Below are positions 8,641 through 16,576 of a DNA stretch of 64,000 nucleotides, one piece after another. A program made the position numbers and the translations under genes. Numbering within the stretch: the first letter of the stretch is position 1; each line of letters starts with the position of its first letter. The DNA comes from Dysgonomonas sp. 520 (GTDB lineage Bacteria; Bacteroidota; Bacteroidia; Bacteroidales; Dysgonomonadaceae), in contig NZ_QVMP01000001.1 in NCBI RefSeq assembly GCF_010501095.1, positions 124,001-188,000 on the forward strand. The letters are read 5' to 3'. The notes under the pieces were generated by a model. It did no database searches. It worked only from the letters and a program-made list of their open reading frames with translations, and was not told where the DNA came from.

Positions 8641-10200
8641 TTATAAAGGCAAGTTGTCGTGCTTTTTAGCAGGATTCACTTGCTTCTTTGTTCTCAATTG
8701 TTCTAAAGCCCGGATAACACGGAAACGAGTATTGCGAGGCTCTATCACATCGTCGATGTAACCATAGCGTGCTGCATTGTACGGATTGGAGAATAGCTTG
8801 TTATATTCTTCTTTTTTGGCCAATGCCACTTCCGCTTGTTTTTCAGGATCGGTTTCTGCTTTAATCTCTTTTGCATACAGAACTTCCGCTGCACCATCCG
8901 CACCCATTACGGCAATTTCAGCCGTTGGCCATGCATAGTTTATATCTCCACGAAGTTGTTTACAGCTCATCACAATGTGAGAACCTCCGTAAGATTTGCG
9001 AAGTGTCACTGTAACTTTAGGCACAGTAGCTTCACCGTAAGCATAAAGAAGTTTTGCTCCATGCACAATCACACCACCATACTCCTGACCTGTTCCGGGA
9101 AGGAAGCCCGGTACGTCAACCAGTGTTACCAACGGAATGTTGAACGCATCGCAGAAACGCACAAAACGGGCGGCTTTGCGTGACGCATTGATGTCAAGAA
9201 CACCTGCCATATATTGAGGCTGATTTGCAACGATACCTACCGAATATCCATTGAATCGGGCAAAACCGATTATTATATTTTTTGCATAAGCTGAATGTAC
9301 TTCAAGGAATTCTCCGTTATCAACAACCGAACCTATTACTTCATACATGTCGTATGCTTTGTTCGGATTGTCAGGAATGATTTCATTCAACAAGTCTTCC
9401 ATTCTTCCGGCCGGGTCTGTGCATTTGGCACGAGGTGCATCTTCCATATTGTTTGAAGGAAGAAAACCTAACAATTTGCGAATCAACACAAAACCGTCAT
9501 CTTCGTTTTCAACAGAGAAGTGAGCTACCCCCGATTTGGTTGTATGTACGCTTGCACCTCCAAGCTCTTCTTGAGTAACATCTTCGCCTGTTACGGTTTT
9601 CACAACTTTAGGACCTGTAAGGAACATATACGATGTGCCTTCCGTCATGATATTGAAGTCGGTCAAAGCCGGGGAATATACCGCACCTCCGGCACAAGGT
9701 CCGAAAATTCCTGAAATTTGAGGAATCACACCCGATGCTAAAATGTTGCGCTGGAAGATTTCGGCGTATCCTGCAAGAGCATTCACCCCTTCCTGAATAC
9801 GTGCACCTCCCGAGTCATTGATACCGATACATGGCGCACCCACTTTCATTGCCATATCCATTACCTTACAGATTTTCATTGCCATAGTTTCAGACAACGA
9901 ACCTCCGATTACGGTAAAGTCTTGCGCAAATATATATACAAGACGCCCGTCTATTGTTCCGCATCCTGTAACAACGCCATCACCAAGGAATTTCGTTTTC
10001 TCCATTCCGAAGTTATGCGAACGATGTTCAACAAACATGTCAAACTCTTCAAAACTACCTTCGTCCAAAACAATGGCAATTCGTTCACGTGCTGTGTACT
10101 TTCCCTTTGCATGTTGAGCTTCGATTCTTTTTTCTCCACCTCCCAGGCGTGCTTTTTCACGAAGTTCAATAAGCTCTCTTACTTTTTCAAGTTGGCTCAT
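8641..10200 (-). CDS. mmdA: Methylmalonyl-CoA decarboxylase / propionyl-CoA carboxylase carboxyltransferase subunit
   Basis: A 519-residue cytoplasmic carboxyltransferase (crotonase-like fold, two halves). The acyl-CoA site motif [11 protein letters not shown] lies in the first half; the second half has [16 protein letters not shown] and [15 protein letters not shown]. Length matches MmdA/PccB. It transfers CO2 between methylmalonyl-CoA and biotin on the carrier encoded downstream. The epimerase upstream supports methylmalonyl-CoA as substrate, in the propionate branch of succinate fermentation. No biotin carboxylase or membrane subunit lies nearby, so direction of the reaction is undecided. 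Confidence 0.93.
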   Translation of the reverse strand: MSQLEKVRELIELREKARLGGGEKRIEAQHAKGKYTARERIAIVLDEGSFEEFDMFVEHRSHNFGMEKTKFLGDGVVTGCGTIDGRLVYIFAQDFTVIGGSLSETMAMKICKVMDMAMKVGAPCIGINDSGGARIQEGVNALAGYAEIFQRNILASGVIPQISGIFGPCAGGAVYSPALTDFNIMTEGTSYMFLTGPKVVKTVTGEDVTQEELGGASVHTTKSGVAHFSVENEDDGFVLIRKLLGFLPSNNMEDAPRAKCTDPAGRMEDLLNEIIPDNPNKAYDMYEVIGSVVDNGEFLEVHSAYAKNIIIGFARFNGYSVGIVANQPQYMAGVLDINASRKAARFVRFCDAFNIPLVTLVDVPGFLPGTGQEYGGVIVHGAKLLYAYGEATVPKVTVTLRKSYGGSHIVMSCKQLRGDINYAWPTAEIAVMGADGAAEVLYAKEIKAETDPEKQAEVALAKKEEYNKLFSNPYNAARYGYIDDVIEPRNTRFRVIRALEQLRTKKQVNPAKKHDNLPL

Positions 10201-10252
10201 GTTTTATTTTATTTTGTTTTAAGTTTAGTTTAATAGTCAGATTTAAGCACAA

Positions 10253-10285
10253 AAGATTTTATGCCTGTTTGAAACATAAAATCTT
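10253..10285 (-). promoter_or_regulatory. Intercistronic hairpin between mce and mmdA
   Basis: AAGATTTTATG and CATAAAATCTT form an 11-bp stem in the 98-nt mce-mmdA gap, with a short T run on the minus strand. It could be a partial terminator or an RNA-stability element that sets subunit ratio. Confidence 0.5.
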
Positions 10286-10298
10286 AATGTATATCTTA

Positions 10299-10709
10299 TT
10301 ATTTGTTTGGATCTTCACACAATTCCGTCAAAACACTGCAAGTTGATTTCGGGTGCAGGAATGCGATATTCAAACCTTCTGCGCCACCTCTGGGGGCTTT
10401 GTCAATTAGTTGAACGCCTTTACTTTCTACCTCAGACAAAGCTGCGGCAACACTATCAACCGCAAATGCGATATGATGAATGCCCTCACCTTTTTTCTCT
10501 ATAAACTTAGCGATAGTACTGTCCGGACTTGTAGGTTCCAACAGTTCGATTTTTGTTTGACCTACTTTAAAAAATGCGGTTTTTACTTTTTGATCTTCTA
10601 CTACTTCAATATTATAGCATTTTAAACCAAGTACACCTTCGTAGTATGGCAGGCTTTCTTCTATGCTTTTCACTGCAATACCAAGATGTTCGATATGCGA
10701 AATATTCAT
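10299..10709 (-). CDS. mce: Methylmalonyl-CoA epimerase
   Basis: A 136-residue glyoxalase/VOC-fold protein. The N terminus ISHIEHLGIAVKSIEESLPYY and the second half EGIHHIAFAVD supply the metal-binding His residues; ELLEP and the C-terminal TELCE supply the acidic ligands. It converts (S)- and (R)-methylmalonyl-CoA, linking methylmalonyl-CoA mutase to the decarboxylase. It is the first gene of the minus-strand module and is preceded by a TAATTTTG promoter element. Confidence 0.95.
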   Translation of the reverse strand: MNISHIEHLGIAVKSIEESLPYYEGVLGLKCYNIEVVEDQKVKTAFFKVGQTKIELLEPTSPDSTIAKFIEKKGEGIHHIAFAVDSVAAALSEVESKGVQLIDKAPRGGAEGLNIAFLHPKSTCSVLTELCEDPNK

Positions 10710-10750
10710 GACTTTTTGATAAATAAGTTAGTATTTGTTTATATCGGAGG

Positions 10751-10758
10751 CAAAATTA
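10751..10758 (-). promoter_or_regulatory. -7 element of the mce-mmdA module
   Basis: Minus-strand TAATTTTG, 42 nt upstream of the mce ATG; -33 not clear. Confidence 0.5.
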
Positions 10759-10898
10759 CGATTTAATTTATTAAGAAAGAGAATTATTCTGTGGAAAAAT
10801 GTTAGTATAGATTTTATCAATCACATTTTAGTGCAGTTAAACAATTTCTCAAAAGCCTTCCGTTCGGGTTCGAGCAGGAAGAAATAATCGCCGGATTA

Positions 10899-11816
10899 TT
10901 ATGCGGCTATTAGAAAATTTATATATCTTTGTATACTAGTTATATGCATACAACAAACCTCCGTCACTTGTAGAGTGACGGAGGTTTGTTTTTTATTTTT
11001 TCTCCTTCGCCTGATTTCGGAAGGCGAATTTCCCAGATTTTTGTGGCAAAATTCATTAAAATGAGAAAGCGTGCTGAACATGTTTTCTGTCGAGATTTGT
11101 TTCAAACTTTTGTTGGTGTAATAAATGTCGTGATACACCATATTCGCCCGACGCTTTCTGAGCCATGAGTAAGCCGATATGCCAAAGGCTTTCCGAAAAC
11201 GTTTGTTAAATCCGGAGTAACTATAATTCATACGTTCGGCTAACTCCCTCACATTCTTTATACTTTCCGACTGCTGCCTGACTTGTCCCGTGAAAAGCAA
11301 ATCGCTGATTTGGTAGATGTAAAAAAATCTGTTGAGTTCCGTTTGTGAATAAGATGCCTTTATGATATATATCAACTCTTTCATTTTCAATGTATATAGT
11401 AGATTGCTGTTTATCTCATTACTGTTATATACCTGTAAAGAACGGATATATTCCGACAACACATCGCTAATCTGTAAACAGTGCATATTGAGCCTTTTAT
11501 CACATTCGTCATGATTCTTTTCGTCCATGCCCAATCCATCGAAACAACTTTCATCTTTCATCGATATTATTAGCACCGAACTTCTTTCCAGCGTCGCTAT
11601 TGAAGATTCTTGACCTAACGGTAGGAAGAACATTTTTCCGGATGAAATTGTCATCTCTTCTCGTTTAGCAAAAGTAATCTTTAACAGCCCCTTTAGTAAC
11701 AATATTATTCTGCATTGGCAATCTTTGTTTGTCCATTCACATCCTTTTTCTAAAGATAAAAATTCAAATGGCGATGTTTCGTTCGGAAACATCTTTTCAT
11801 CATAGAAACTTGTCAT
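10899..11816 (-). CDS. AraC-type transcriptional regulator, cassette 1
   Basis: About 305 residues from the preferred start at 11816 (MTSFYDEK). An upstream ATG at 11867 would lie above the likely promoter -7 element (11856-11863). The N-terminal half is a cupin-like sensing domain. The C-terminal half is a double helix-turn-helix: VRELAERMNYSYSGFNKRFR, then KSLKQISTENMFSTLSHFNEF, ending GNSPSEIRR. The last roughly 65 DNA-binding residues are nearly identical to cassette 2. Unlike the other two copies it has no stop before the 3' hairpin and reads through it, adding about 30 unrelated residues. Likely controls the divergent surface gene. Confidence 0.88.
   Translation of the reverse strand: MTSFYDEKMFPNETSPFEFLSLEKGCEWTNKDCQCRIILLLKGLLKITFAKREEMTISSGKMFFLPLGQESSIATLERSSVLIISMKDESCFDGLGMDEKNHDECDKRLNMHCLQISDVLSEYIRSLQVYNSNEINSNLLYTLKMKELIYIIKASYSQTELNRFFYIYQISDLLFTGQVRQQSESIKNVRELAERMNYSYSGFNKRFRKAFGISAYSWLRKRRANMVYHDIYYTNKSLKQISTENMFSTLSHFNEFCHKNLGNSPSEIRRRRKNKKQTSVTLQVTEVCCMHITSIQRYINFLIAA
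10924..10931 (+). promoter_or_regulatory. -7 element of cassette-1 small RNA
   Basis: TATCTTTG on the plus strand, 31 nt before the GTCACT of a strong hairpin-T tract. No plus-strand gene lies upstream that could need this terminator. The equivalent element occurs at the same distance in cassettes 2 and 3. Confidence 0.55.
10937..10996 (+). ncRNA. Predicted cassette-1 small hairpin RNA (kissing-loop antisense candidate)
   Basis: Predicted start about 6 nt after the -7 element; predicted end in the T tract after 10990. It contains a perfect 17-bp stem (10952-10968 with 10974-10990) and loop TGTAG. The hairpin top TCCGTCACT-TGTAG-AGTGACGGA is the exact complement of the leader hairpin of the surface gene (12053-12077). 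It is also antisense to the 3' end of the AraC gene on the other strand. The T tract is on the plus strand, so this is not the AraC terminator. Transcription is inferred, not shown. Confidence 0.55.
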
Positions 11817-11855
11817 TGTTTTATAGTTTAAGTATTTGGTTTTGTGCTTGTTTAA

Positions 11856-11863
11856 CAAATGTA
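11856..11863 (-). promoter_or_regulatory. -7 element of AraC cassette 1
   Basis: Minus-strand TACATTTG followed by TTAAACAAGCAC, a relative of the block TTAAACACGCACAGTAACA conserved ahead of the regulators in cassettes 2 and 3. It decides the start codon at 11816. Confidence 0.55.
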
Positions 11864-12050
11864 TCACGACCGATTCTCGAACACTTGTTATTTAAATCTT
11901 TTTATCTGTAAATAAATATTTAAAACTAAGAGAGATAGTATAAAACAATACTATCCAATATTTCCTCTTAAAGTTTAGATGTTTATCAAATTCATTTTTT
12001 TAACAAAATTCCATTTTTACAACCATTTAATAACTAGCCATATAACATAT

Positions 12051-12079
12051 AATTCCGTCACTCTACAAGTGACGGAATT
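12051..12079 (+). promoter_or_regulatory. 5'-leader hairpin of surface gene 1 (target of cassette-1 RNA)
   Basis: Perfect 12-bp stem (12051-12062 with 12068-12079) with 5-nt loop CTACA, 81 nt before the ATG at 12161. There is no T tract after it, so it is not a terminator. The loop is the complement of loop TGTAG in the RNA predicted at 10937-10996. The same hairpin sequence also appears in sense at the 3' end of the AraC transcript. Confidence 0.65.
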
Positions 12080-12160
12080 ACAACGCACTGAACTTTAAAT
12101 AATTAAAGAATACGAACTTATCAAAAAACGAAAAAAATCAACACAACAAACAGCAAGAAA

Positions 12161-13006
12161 ATGAAAAAGAATTTATCAGTATTATTTATGTTTTTTATGG
12201 TTGTGTCGCTAAAGGCACAGGTGGGAGTGAACACGGAATCGCCACAGGGAGTATTTCATATCGACGCAGCACGCAACACGAGCGGAAACACCAACGTGGC
12301 AGACGATGTGGTGGTGGATGCACAAGGCAGAATCGGAGTTGGGACGAACAATCCTCAGACGAAGGTAGAAATCAGAAGCAGTACGCAAGGTGGAGGCTTC
12401 CGCTTGCAGGATGGCAGTCAGGGGAGTGGTATGGTACTGACCAGTGACGCCAATGGAAACGGAAAATGGTCTGCTCCCGGGTTTAGTGAGTTTACGAGGG
12501 TAGAAGCAAAATCGATGGGAATATCCATACCAACACAAGCAACTTCGACCAGCTATCATTCGGTTAATACAATGATAAAAGATATAACTACAGACGAGAC
12601 TTATTCTCTTACCTTACCATCATACGGAACTTATTCTCTAACTTTAGGTATGCATATAGTGTTTAATAATCTGACTGCTGATTCCCAAATTGATTTTGTA
12701 ATAATACAGTTATTACCAAGAGATGATATAACCTATTGGGATTCCAGCCTTCGTTTTGCCGGATCGTATGAAGTATATGGAATGAAATCAAGAGAATCGC
12801 TCTATTCAGACTATCGTGTATATCTGAGTGAAAATATAACTTTAACTCCAAAGATTGATGAGAATAATGGAACAGGCAATACTGTATATTTTTCAATATT
12901 AGTAAGAGGTAGAAATCTTCCGTCGCCTCTTTTGGCTAATTTTACAATAGGCAGTCATTCAAGTTGCCCTCAATGTACAGGCGGCTCTTATGTGAGGATC
13001 AATTAG
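12161..13006 (+). CDS. Secreted QVGVNTESP-family surface protein, cassette 1
   Basis: 281 residues. Signal peptide (about 1-19, LFMFFMVVSLKA) and a mature N terminus QVGVNTESPQGVFHID. Residues about 20-110 form a Gly/Asn/Asp-rich module (VDAQGRIGVGTNNPQTKVEI, then QDGSQG and SDANGNGKWSAPGF) nearly identical to cassette 2. The rest is a diverged beta-rich domain (PSYGTYSLTLG, VIIQLLPRDDITYWD) and a conserved end CPQCTGGSYVRIN with a CxxC. No lipobox, anchor or T9SS tail is seen. Related proteins of unknown function occur in Bacteroidetes. Divergent from AraC 1, its probable regulator. Confidence 0.8.
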   Translation: MKKNLSVLFMFFMVVSLKAQVGVNTESPQGVFHIDAARNTSGNTNVADDVVVDAQGRIGVGTNNPQTKVEIRSSTQGGGFRLQDGSQGSGMVLTSDANGNGKWSAPGFSEFTRVEAKSMGISIPTQATSTSYHSVNTMIKDITTDETYSLTLPSYGTYSLTLGMHIVFNNLTADSQIDFVIIQLLPRDDITYWDSSLRFAGSYEVYGMKSRESLYSDYRVYLSENITLTPKIDENNGTGNTVYFSILVRGRNLPSPLLANFTIGSHSSCPQCTGGSYVRIN

Positions 13007-13125
13007 TTCTGAGAAATAGTAATTGCCAAACGTTTTTTAATATTCAATCATTTTTTGGTAATTGATAATGTTGGCGCAAATTACATTTGCTCGACAGAAA
13101 CAACAAACAACGGGGTATTCAATAT

Positions 13126-13160
13126 GCCCCCGATCTTTCGGGCAGGCCCCAGGCCTGCCT
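13126..13160. repeat. Fragment of the interspersed repeat
   Basis: GCCCCCGATCTTTCGGGC followed by CAGGCCCCAGGCCTGCC: only the G/C-rich hairpin part of the element found at 682, 14742 and 36355. It lies between surface gene 1 and the convergent glycosidase-like gene and might serve as a terminator. Confidence 0.6.
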
Positions 13161-13178
13161 TTGCATCCTAAAATCTGA

Positions 13179-14723
13179 TTACAATTTCAGTTTTTTCGAT
13201 TTCCCTTTCGACTCGTTATGGAAGCGATCGACAGATGTGATAACATATTCATACTTAGTCTTTCCACCCTCGTAAGGCAGAATAATTTGGGTATCTTGAG
13301 TTGTTGCCACTATATTGGTAGCATTTCCCAGATTCTTCGACTCGCCGTCTTTAAACCTGTATACGACAAAATATTGAGCATTCTCAGGATTTTTGCTATC
13401 ACCGTTTCTTTGCCATGTCAGTATATGCTTTGTAGGTGTATATACATTCTTGATATTTTTCACCTCTTTCGGTGCTTTTTTGTGCATTTTATCGTATGCC
13501 GGAATGAGGGACGGATATTTCTGGTAGTTTCCGGTCAATTCGTTGTATATTCCTTTATAATTGTCAATAACATTGTATCCGTGCCAAAAACAGTTGCCAT
13601 GTATGTCGGGATTGCTGCGGACTTTCATCATTTTGTCATACAGTTGATTGTTGCCCTTTACGTCCATCGTACGACTCAAATCCTGACCTATATATAAATG
13701 TTTATGGTAGTTGTTCTTTGCCCACCATTCAATTAAAGTATTATAATCGGCCGATTTATTTCCTATTTCCCAATATACCTGAGGAATATTATAGTCTACC
13801 CAATCTTTTTCGACCCACAGTTTTATATCTGCGAAAAGGTCGTCGTAATTTTGCAGTCCGTTCGTATTACTTCCCGACCCGTCGGGCGTACTCTTCTTGT
13901 TGCGATATATTCCGAAAGGACTTATGCCGAATCTTACCCAAGGTTTGGTCACCACAATGGCATCTTTAATCTCCCTGATCAGCATATTCACATTGTTGCG
14001 TCTCCAATCGTTCCTTTGCTTTGCCGAGAAGCCTTGTGCAGCCGCATATTTGTTGAAGCTGTCGTTGTCGGGGAAGGGTTCGCCGGCAATGGGGTATGGG
14101 TAGAAATAATCGTCCATGTGTATGGCATCGACATCGTAGCGGGCAACAATATCCTTTACAATATCGCATATAAATTTTCTGTTTTCCGGAATACCCGGAT
14201 CAAAATATGATTGTTTTCCATATTTTACCACCCTGTTGGGATATTTATGATAGATATGGCTTGATGCTAGTTTCTGATTCTCGGAAATGGTCACTCGATA
14301 AGGGTTCAACCAGGCATGAAGCTCGATATTTCTTTTATGACACTCTTCAACCATAAAGGCTAAAGGATCGAAATTTCCGTCGGGAGCTTTCCCTTGCACT
14401 CCCGTAAGATGGCTGCTCCAAGGCTCAAGTTCCGATTTGTAGAAAGCATCGGCTTGTGGTCGCACCTGAAATATCACGGCATTGAAATTGGCAGCCTTCA
14501 GTTTGTCGAGCATATCTGTGAAATAGGCTTTCATCCGGGTTGAATTCATTTTCGAATATTGACCTTGCCAGACGGTATGAATCCATGCTCCCCTGAACTC
14601 CCGCTTGGGATATTTGATGTCGGAATAGTGTACTTGCGGTTGTTTTTGCGTTTTACAGGAAAACAGGAATGCGCAACAACTACACAATAGAATTGCGATT
14701 GATCTGTGAAAAAATCTTTTCAT
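13179..14723 (-). CDS. Glycosyl hydrolase-like family 10 (DUF187) lipoprotein
   Basis: A 514-residue lipoprotein (LLCSCCAFLFSCKTQ). The GHL10/DUF187 TIM-barrel domain spans about residues 40-370: FRGAWIHTVWQGQ, NFNAVIFQVRPQADAFY, HAWLNPYRV, AIHMDDYFYPYP, RFGISPFGIYRNK. A C-terminal fibronectin-III-like domain (about 420-514) follows. Members of this family are glycosidases, and peptidoglycan or exopolysaccharide substrates have been suggested for some; no substrate is assigned here. Single gene with no clear operon partner. A repeat copy lies just upstream. Confidence 0.88.
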   Translation of the reverse strand: MKRFFHRSIAILLCSCCAFLFSCKTQKQPQVHYSDIKYPKREFRGAWIHTVWQGQYSKMNSTRMKAYFTDMLDKLKAANFNAVIFQVRPQADAFYKSELEPWSSHLTGVQGKAPDGNFDPLAFMVEECHKRNIELHAWLNPYRVTISENQKLASSHIYHKYPNRVVKYGKQSYFDPGIPENRKFICDIVKDIVARYDVDAIHMDDYFYPYPIAGEPFPDNDSFNKYAAAQGFSAKQRNDWRRNNVNMLIREIKDAIVVTKPWVRFGISPFGIYRNKKSTPDGSGSNTNGLQNYDDLFADIKLWVEKDWVDYNIPQVYWEIGNKSADYNTLIEWWAKNNYHKHLYIGQDLSRTMDVKGNNQLYDKMMKVRSNPDIHGNCFWHGYNVIDNYKGIYNELTGNYQKYPSLIPAYDKMHKKAPKEVKNIKNVYTPTKHILTWQRNGDSKNPENAQYFVVYRFKDGESKNLGNATNIVATTQDTQIILPYEGGKTKYEYVITSVDRFHNESKGKSKKLKL

Positions 14724-14741
14724 ATATGTTCATTTTTTACT

Positions 14742-14960
14742 TGTTGGATTAAATTAGTCGTTGTGCGGGTGGAGTACCCCCCCCCACCCCTATACCTCCT
14801 CCTTTTGGGGTTTGTAGGGGCAGGGCTCTGCTCTGCCCGAAAGTAGGGGCGTAAAATCTTACGCCCTCATGTCAATAATATCGGGCGAAATATTTTTCGC
14901 CCCTACCGGGTAGGTATTATACAAAATAATCCAACATTTTTTTTAACACCGATTCGCATT
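14742..14960. repeat. Interspersed modular repeat, copy B
   Basis: Starts TGTTGGATTAAATTAG and ends AATAATCCAACATTTT then GATTCGCAT, so the outer sequences GTTGGATTA/TAATCCAAC are inverted. Internal modules: GGGCAGGGCTCTGCTCTGCCC, GGGCGTAAAATCTTACGCCC and GGGCGAAATATTTTTCGCCC, each self-complementary. It lacks the CCCTCTCCAAAAGAGAGGG module of copies A and C. It accounts for most of the 313-nt gap 14724-15036. Confidence 0.85.
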
Positions 14961-15036
14961 AATAAAGGTTTGCAACCTTATTTTGAAATGCTACTTAAAA
15001 TATTTTGACTAATTTAGCAAAAAAATAAATATTCAA

Positions 15037-15297
15037 ATGGACCCATTAGAACAGTACAACAACTACAATCAGGCTATGGACTGGCTCCATACAGGTAAAA
15101 TCATTTTTGTAATCATTGCTGCAGTAGGATTAATTATGATTCTTTACGGTTTTTTCAGGAATATGAACGGAGCAAAACGGAGAGGCGCTTACATTTTTAT
15201 ATTGAGTGCCATTGTTGCGGTATGCCTTCATCTGGTGGAGGGAAGAACAAAAAAAGATGCGTTTGAATATATTGACACATACAATGTTTATGAATAA
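15037..15297 (+). CDS. Small two-TM membrane protein
   Basis: 86 residues, not recognised. It has two hydrophobic segments (about residues 20-40 and 50-66) separated by a basic loop (NMNGAKRRGAY), with a polar C-terminal tail. Its 3' end overlaps the start of the following metallophosphoesterase by 8 nt, which supports translational coupling and that both are real. Confidence 0.65.
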   Translation: MDPLEQYNNYNQAMDWLHTGKIIFVIIAAVGLIMILYGFFRNMNGAKRRGAYIFILSAIVAVCLHLVEGRTKKDAFEYIDTYNVYE

Positions 15298-16576
15298 TTC
15301 AGTATCGAGGCTTATTTTTCTTTGCTTTACTACATTTCTGTCTTTTTCGTCTTGTGCTTCAGATCACACACTTCACGCACTCAAGATCGGAGTTGTTTCG
15401 GATATGCACTATCTATCTGAAAATTTGATGGATGGAGGAAATGCAATCCGGTCGTATTCCGAGTCTTCGGGCAGAAGCGTTAACTATGTTCCGGAAATTT
15501 TAGATCAGGTGCTTAGCGACTTGGAAATTGAGGATTTGGATGTGTTGCTCATTCCCGGCGATCTGACCAAAGACGGAGAAAAACAAAGCCTGACCGACTT
15601 GTCGGCAAAGCTAGACCGGTTAAGGAACAAGGGTGTCAGAATTTTTGCCGTTCCGGGCAACCATGACATCAATGTGCCTAATCCATTGGGATATAAAGAA
15701 GAATCTTCGTACCCTGTGGATAAAGTAGATGTGGCAATGTTCCGTGATTTTCTTGCGGATGAAAAAGATATTTTAGACAGGGATACGGCATCACTGAGTT
15801 ATGTGGCTGAACTGAACGATGCTACATGGCTGATCGGTATTGACGGGTGTTTATACAAAGAATACACCACCAGCACCATTACGGCAGGAAGAATTAATCC
15901 CGATACGGAAAAATGGATAGTGAAAACATTGGACGATGCCCGAAAACAAAACAAAACGGTCATAGGCATGATGCATCATGGTTTGGTAGAGCACATAATG
16001 TATCAGGATATGGTTTTCAAGCAATATCTGATAGATGATTGGAAAAGGCTTGCCAATCTTTTTGCCGATAAAGGCATGAAGGCGATATTCACAGGTCACT
16101 TTCACGCAAATGATATAACGGAATTTGTTTCGGCTAAAGGAAATAAAACTTACGATATAGAAACCGGAGCCTTGGCTTCTTATCCGTTCCCTTACCGCAT
16201 CGTCACTCTCGACGATAGAGGGATGGATGTAACCACCCGAAACATAACATCAATCTCTCGGAATGAGCATTTGGTGGAGGAAAGTAAAGATCAATTGAGA
16301 AAAATAGCAGAACGTCAGGCCGTGGGTAAGATCAATTCTTTCGGACTTGGCATTTCCGGCGAAACGGTCAATAGTATAGCCGGAATAGCGGGTAATATAC
16401 TGCTGCTGCATGTTGCAGGAGATGAGGTGCTGACTGACGAATTGAAACAACAATTGAAAGACCCTGCTTCTTCAATGGGGCAGGAAGTGGACACAAGCGA
16501 AAATATTCAACTCGATTTCTATCCGGCGGATAATAACGTCAGGATAGAGTTTACGAAGCAAGTAAATACTGATTAG
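15290..16576 (+). CDS. Calcineurin-like metallophosphoesterase lipoprotein
   Basis: The preferred start at 15290 (MNNSVSRL) gives 428 residues with a lipoprotein signal (FTTFLSFSSC). All metallophosphoesterase motifs are present in order: VVSDMHYL (D-x-H), PGDLTKDGE (GD), PGNHDIN (GNHD), MMHHG and TGHFHAND (GHxH). Two metal ions would be bound at these residues. The C-terminal third is unassigned. Substrate unknown; extracytoplasmic phosphodiesterase or nucleotidase activity is inferred. The stop codon overlaps that of the convergent sugar transferase gene. Confidence 0.88.
   Translation: MNNSVSRLIFLCFTTFLSFSSCASDHTLHALKIGVVSDMHYLSENLMDGGNAIRSYSESSGRSVNYVPEILDQVLSDLEIEDLDVLLIPGDLTKDGEKQSLTDLSAKLDRLRNKGVRIFAVPGNHDINVPNPLGYKEESSYPVDKVDVAMFRDFLADEKDILDRDTASLSYVAELNDATWLIGIDGCLYKEYTTSTITAGRINPDTEKWIVKTLDDARKQNKTVIGMMHHGLVEHIMYQDMVFKQYLIDDWKRLANLFADKGMKAIFTGHFHANDITEFVSAKGNKTYDIETGALASYPFPYRIVTLDDRGMDVTTRNITSISRNEHLVEESKDQLRKIAERQAVGKINSFGLGISGETVNSIAGIAGNILLLHVAGDEVLTDELKQQLKDPASSMGQEVDTSENIQLDFYPADNNVRIEFTKQVNTD

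Noticed and set aside
8836-9183. Open frames opposite mmdA (and similar long frames opposite other conserved genes)
   Set aside because: They are antisense shadows of strongly conserved proteins, with no start signals, promoters or family resemblance.
10952-10990. Hairpin as ordinary terminator of AraC cassette 1 (also 24632 and 36745)
   Set aside because: The T tract follows the hairpin on the plus strand, while AraC is on the minus strand; on that strand no T run follows, and in cassette 1 the reading frame continues through it.
11817-11867. Upstream in-frame start of AraC cassette 1
   Set aside because: It lies upstream of the likely -7 element (11856-11863) and adds residues absent from the paralogues.
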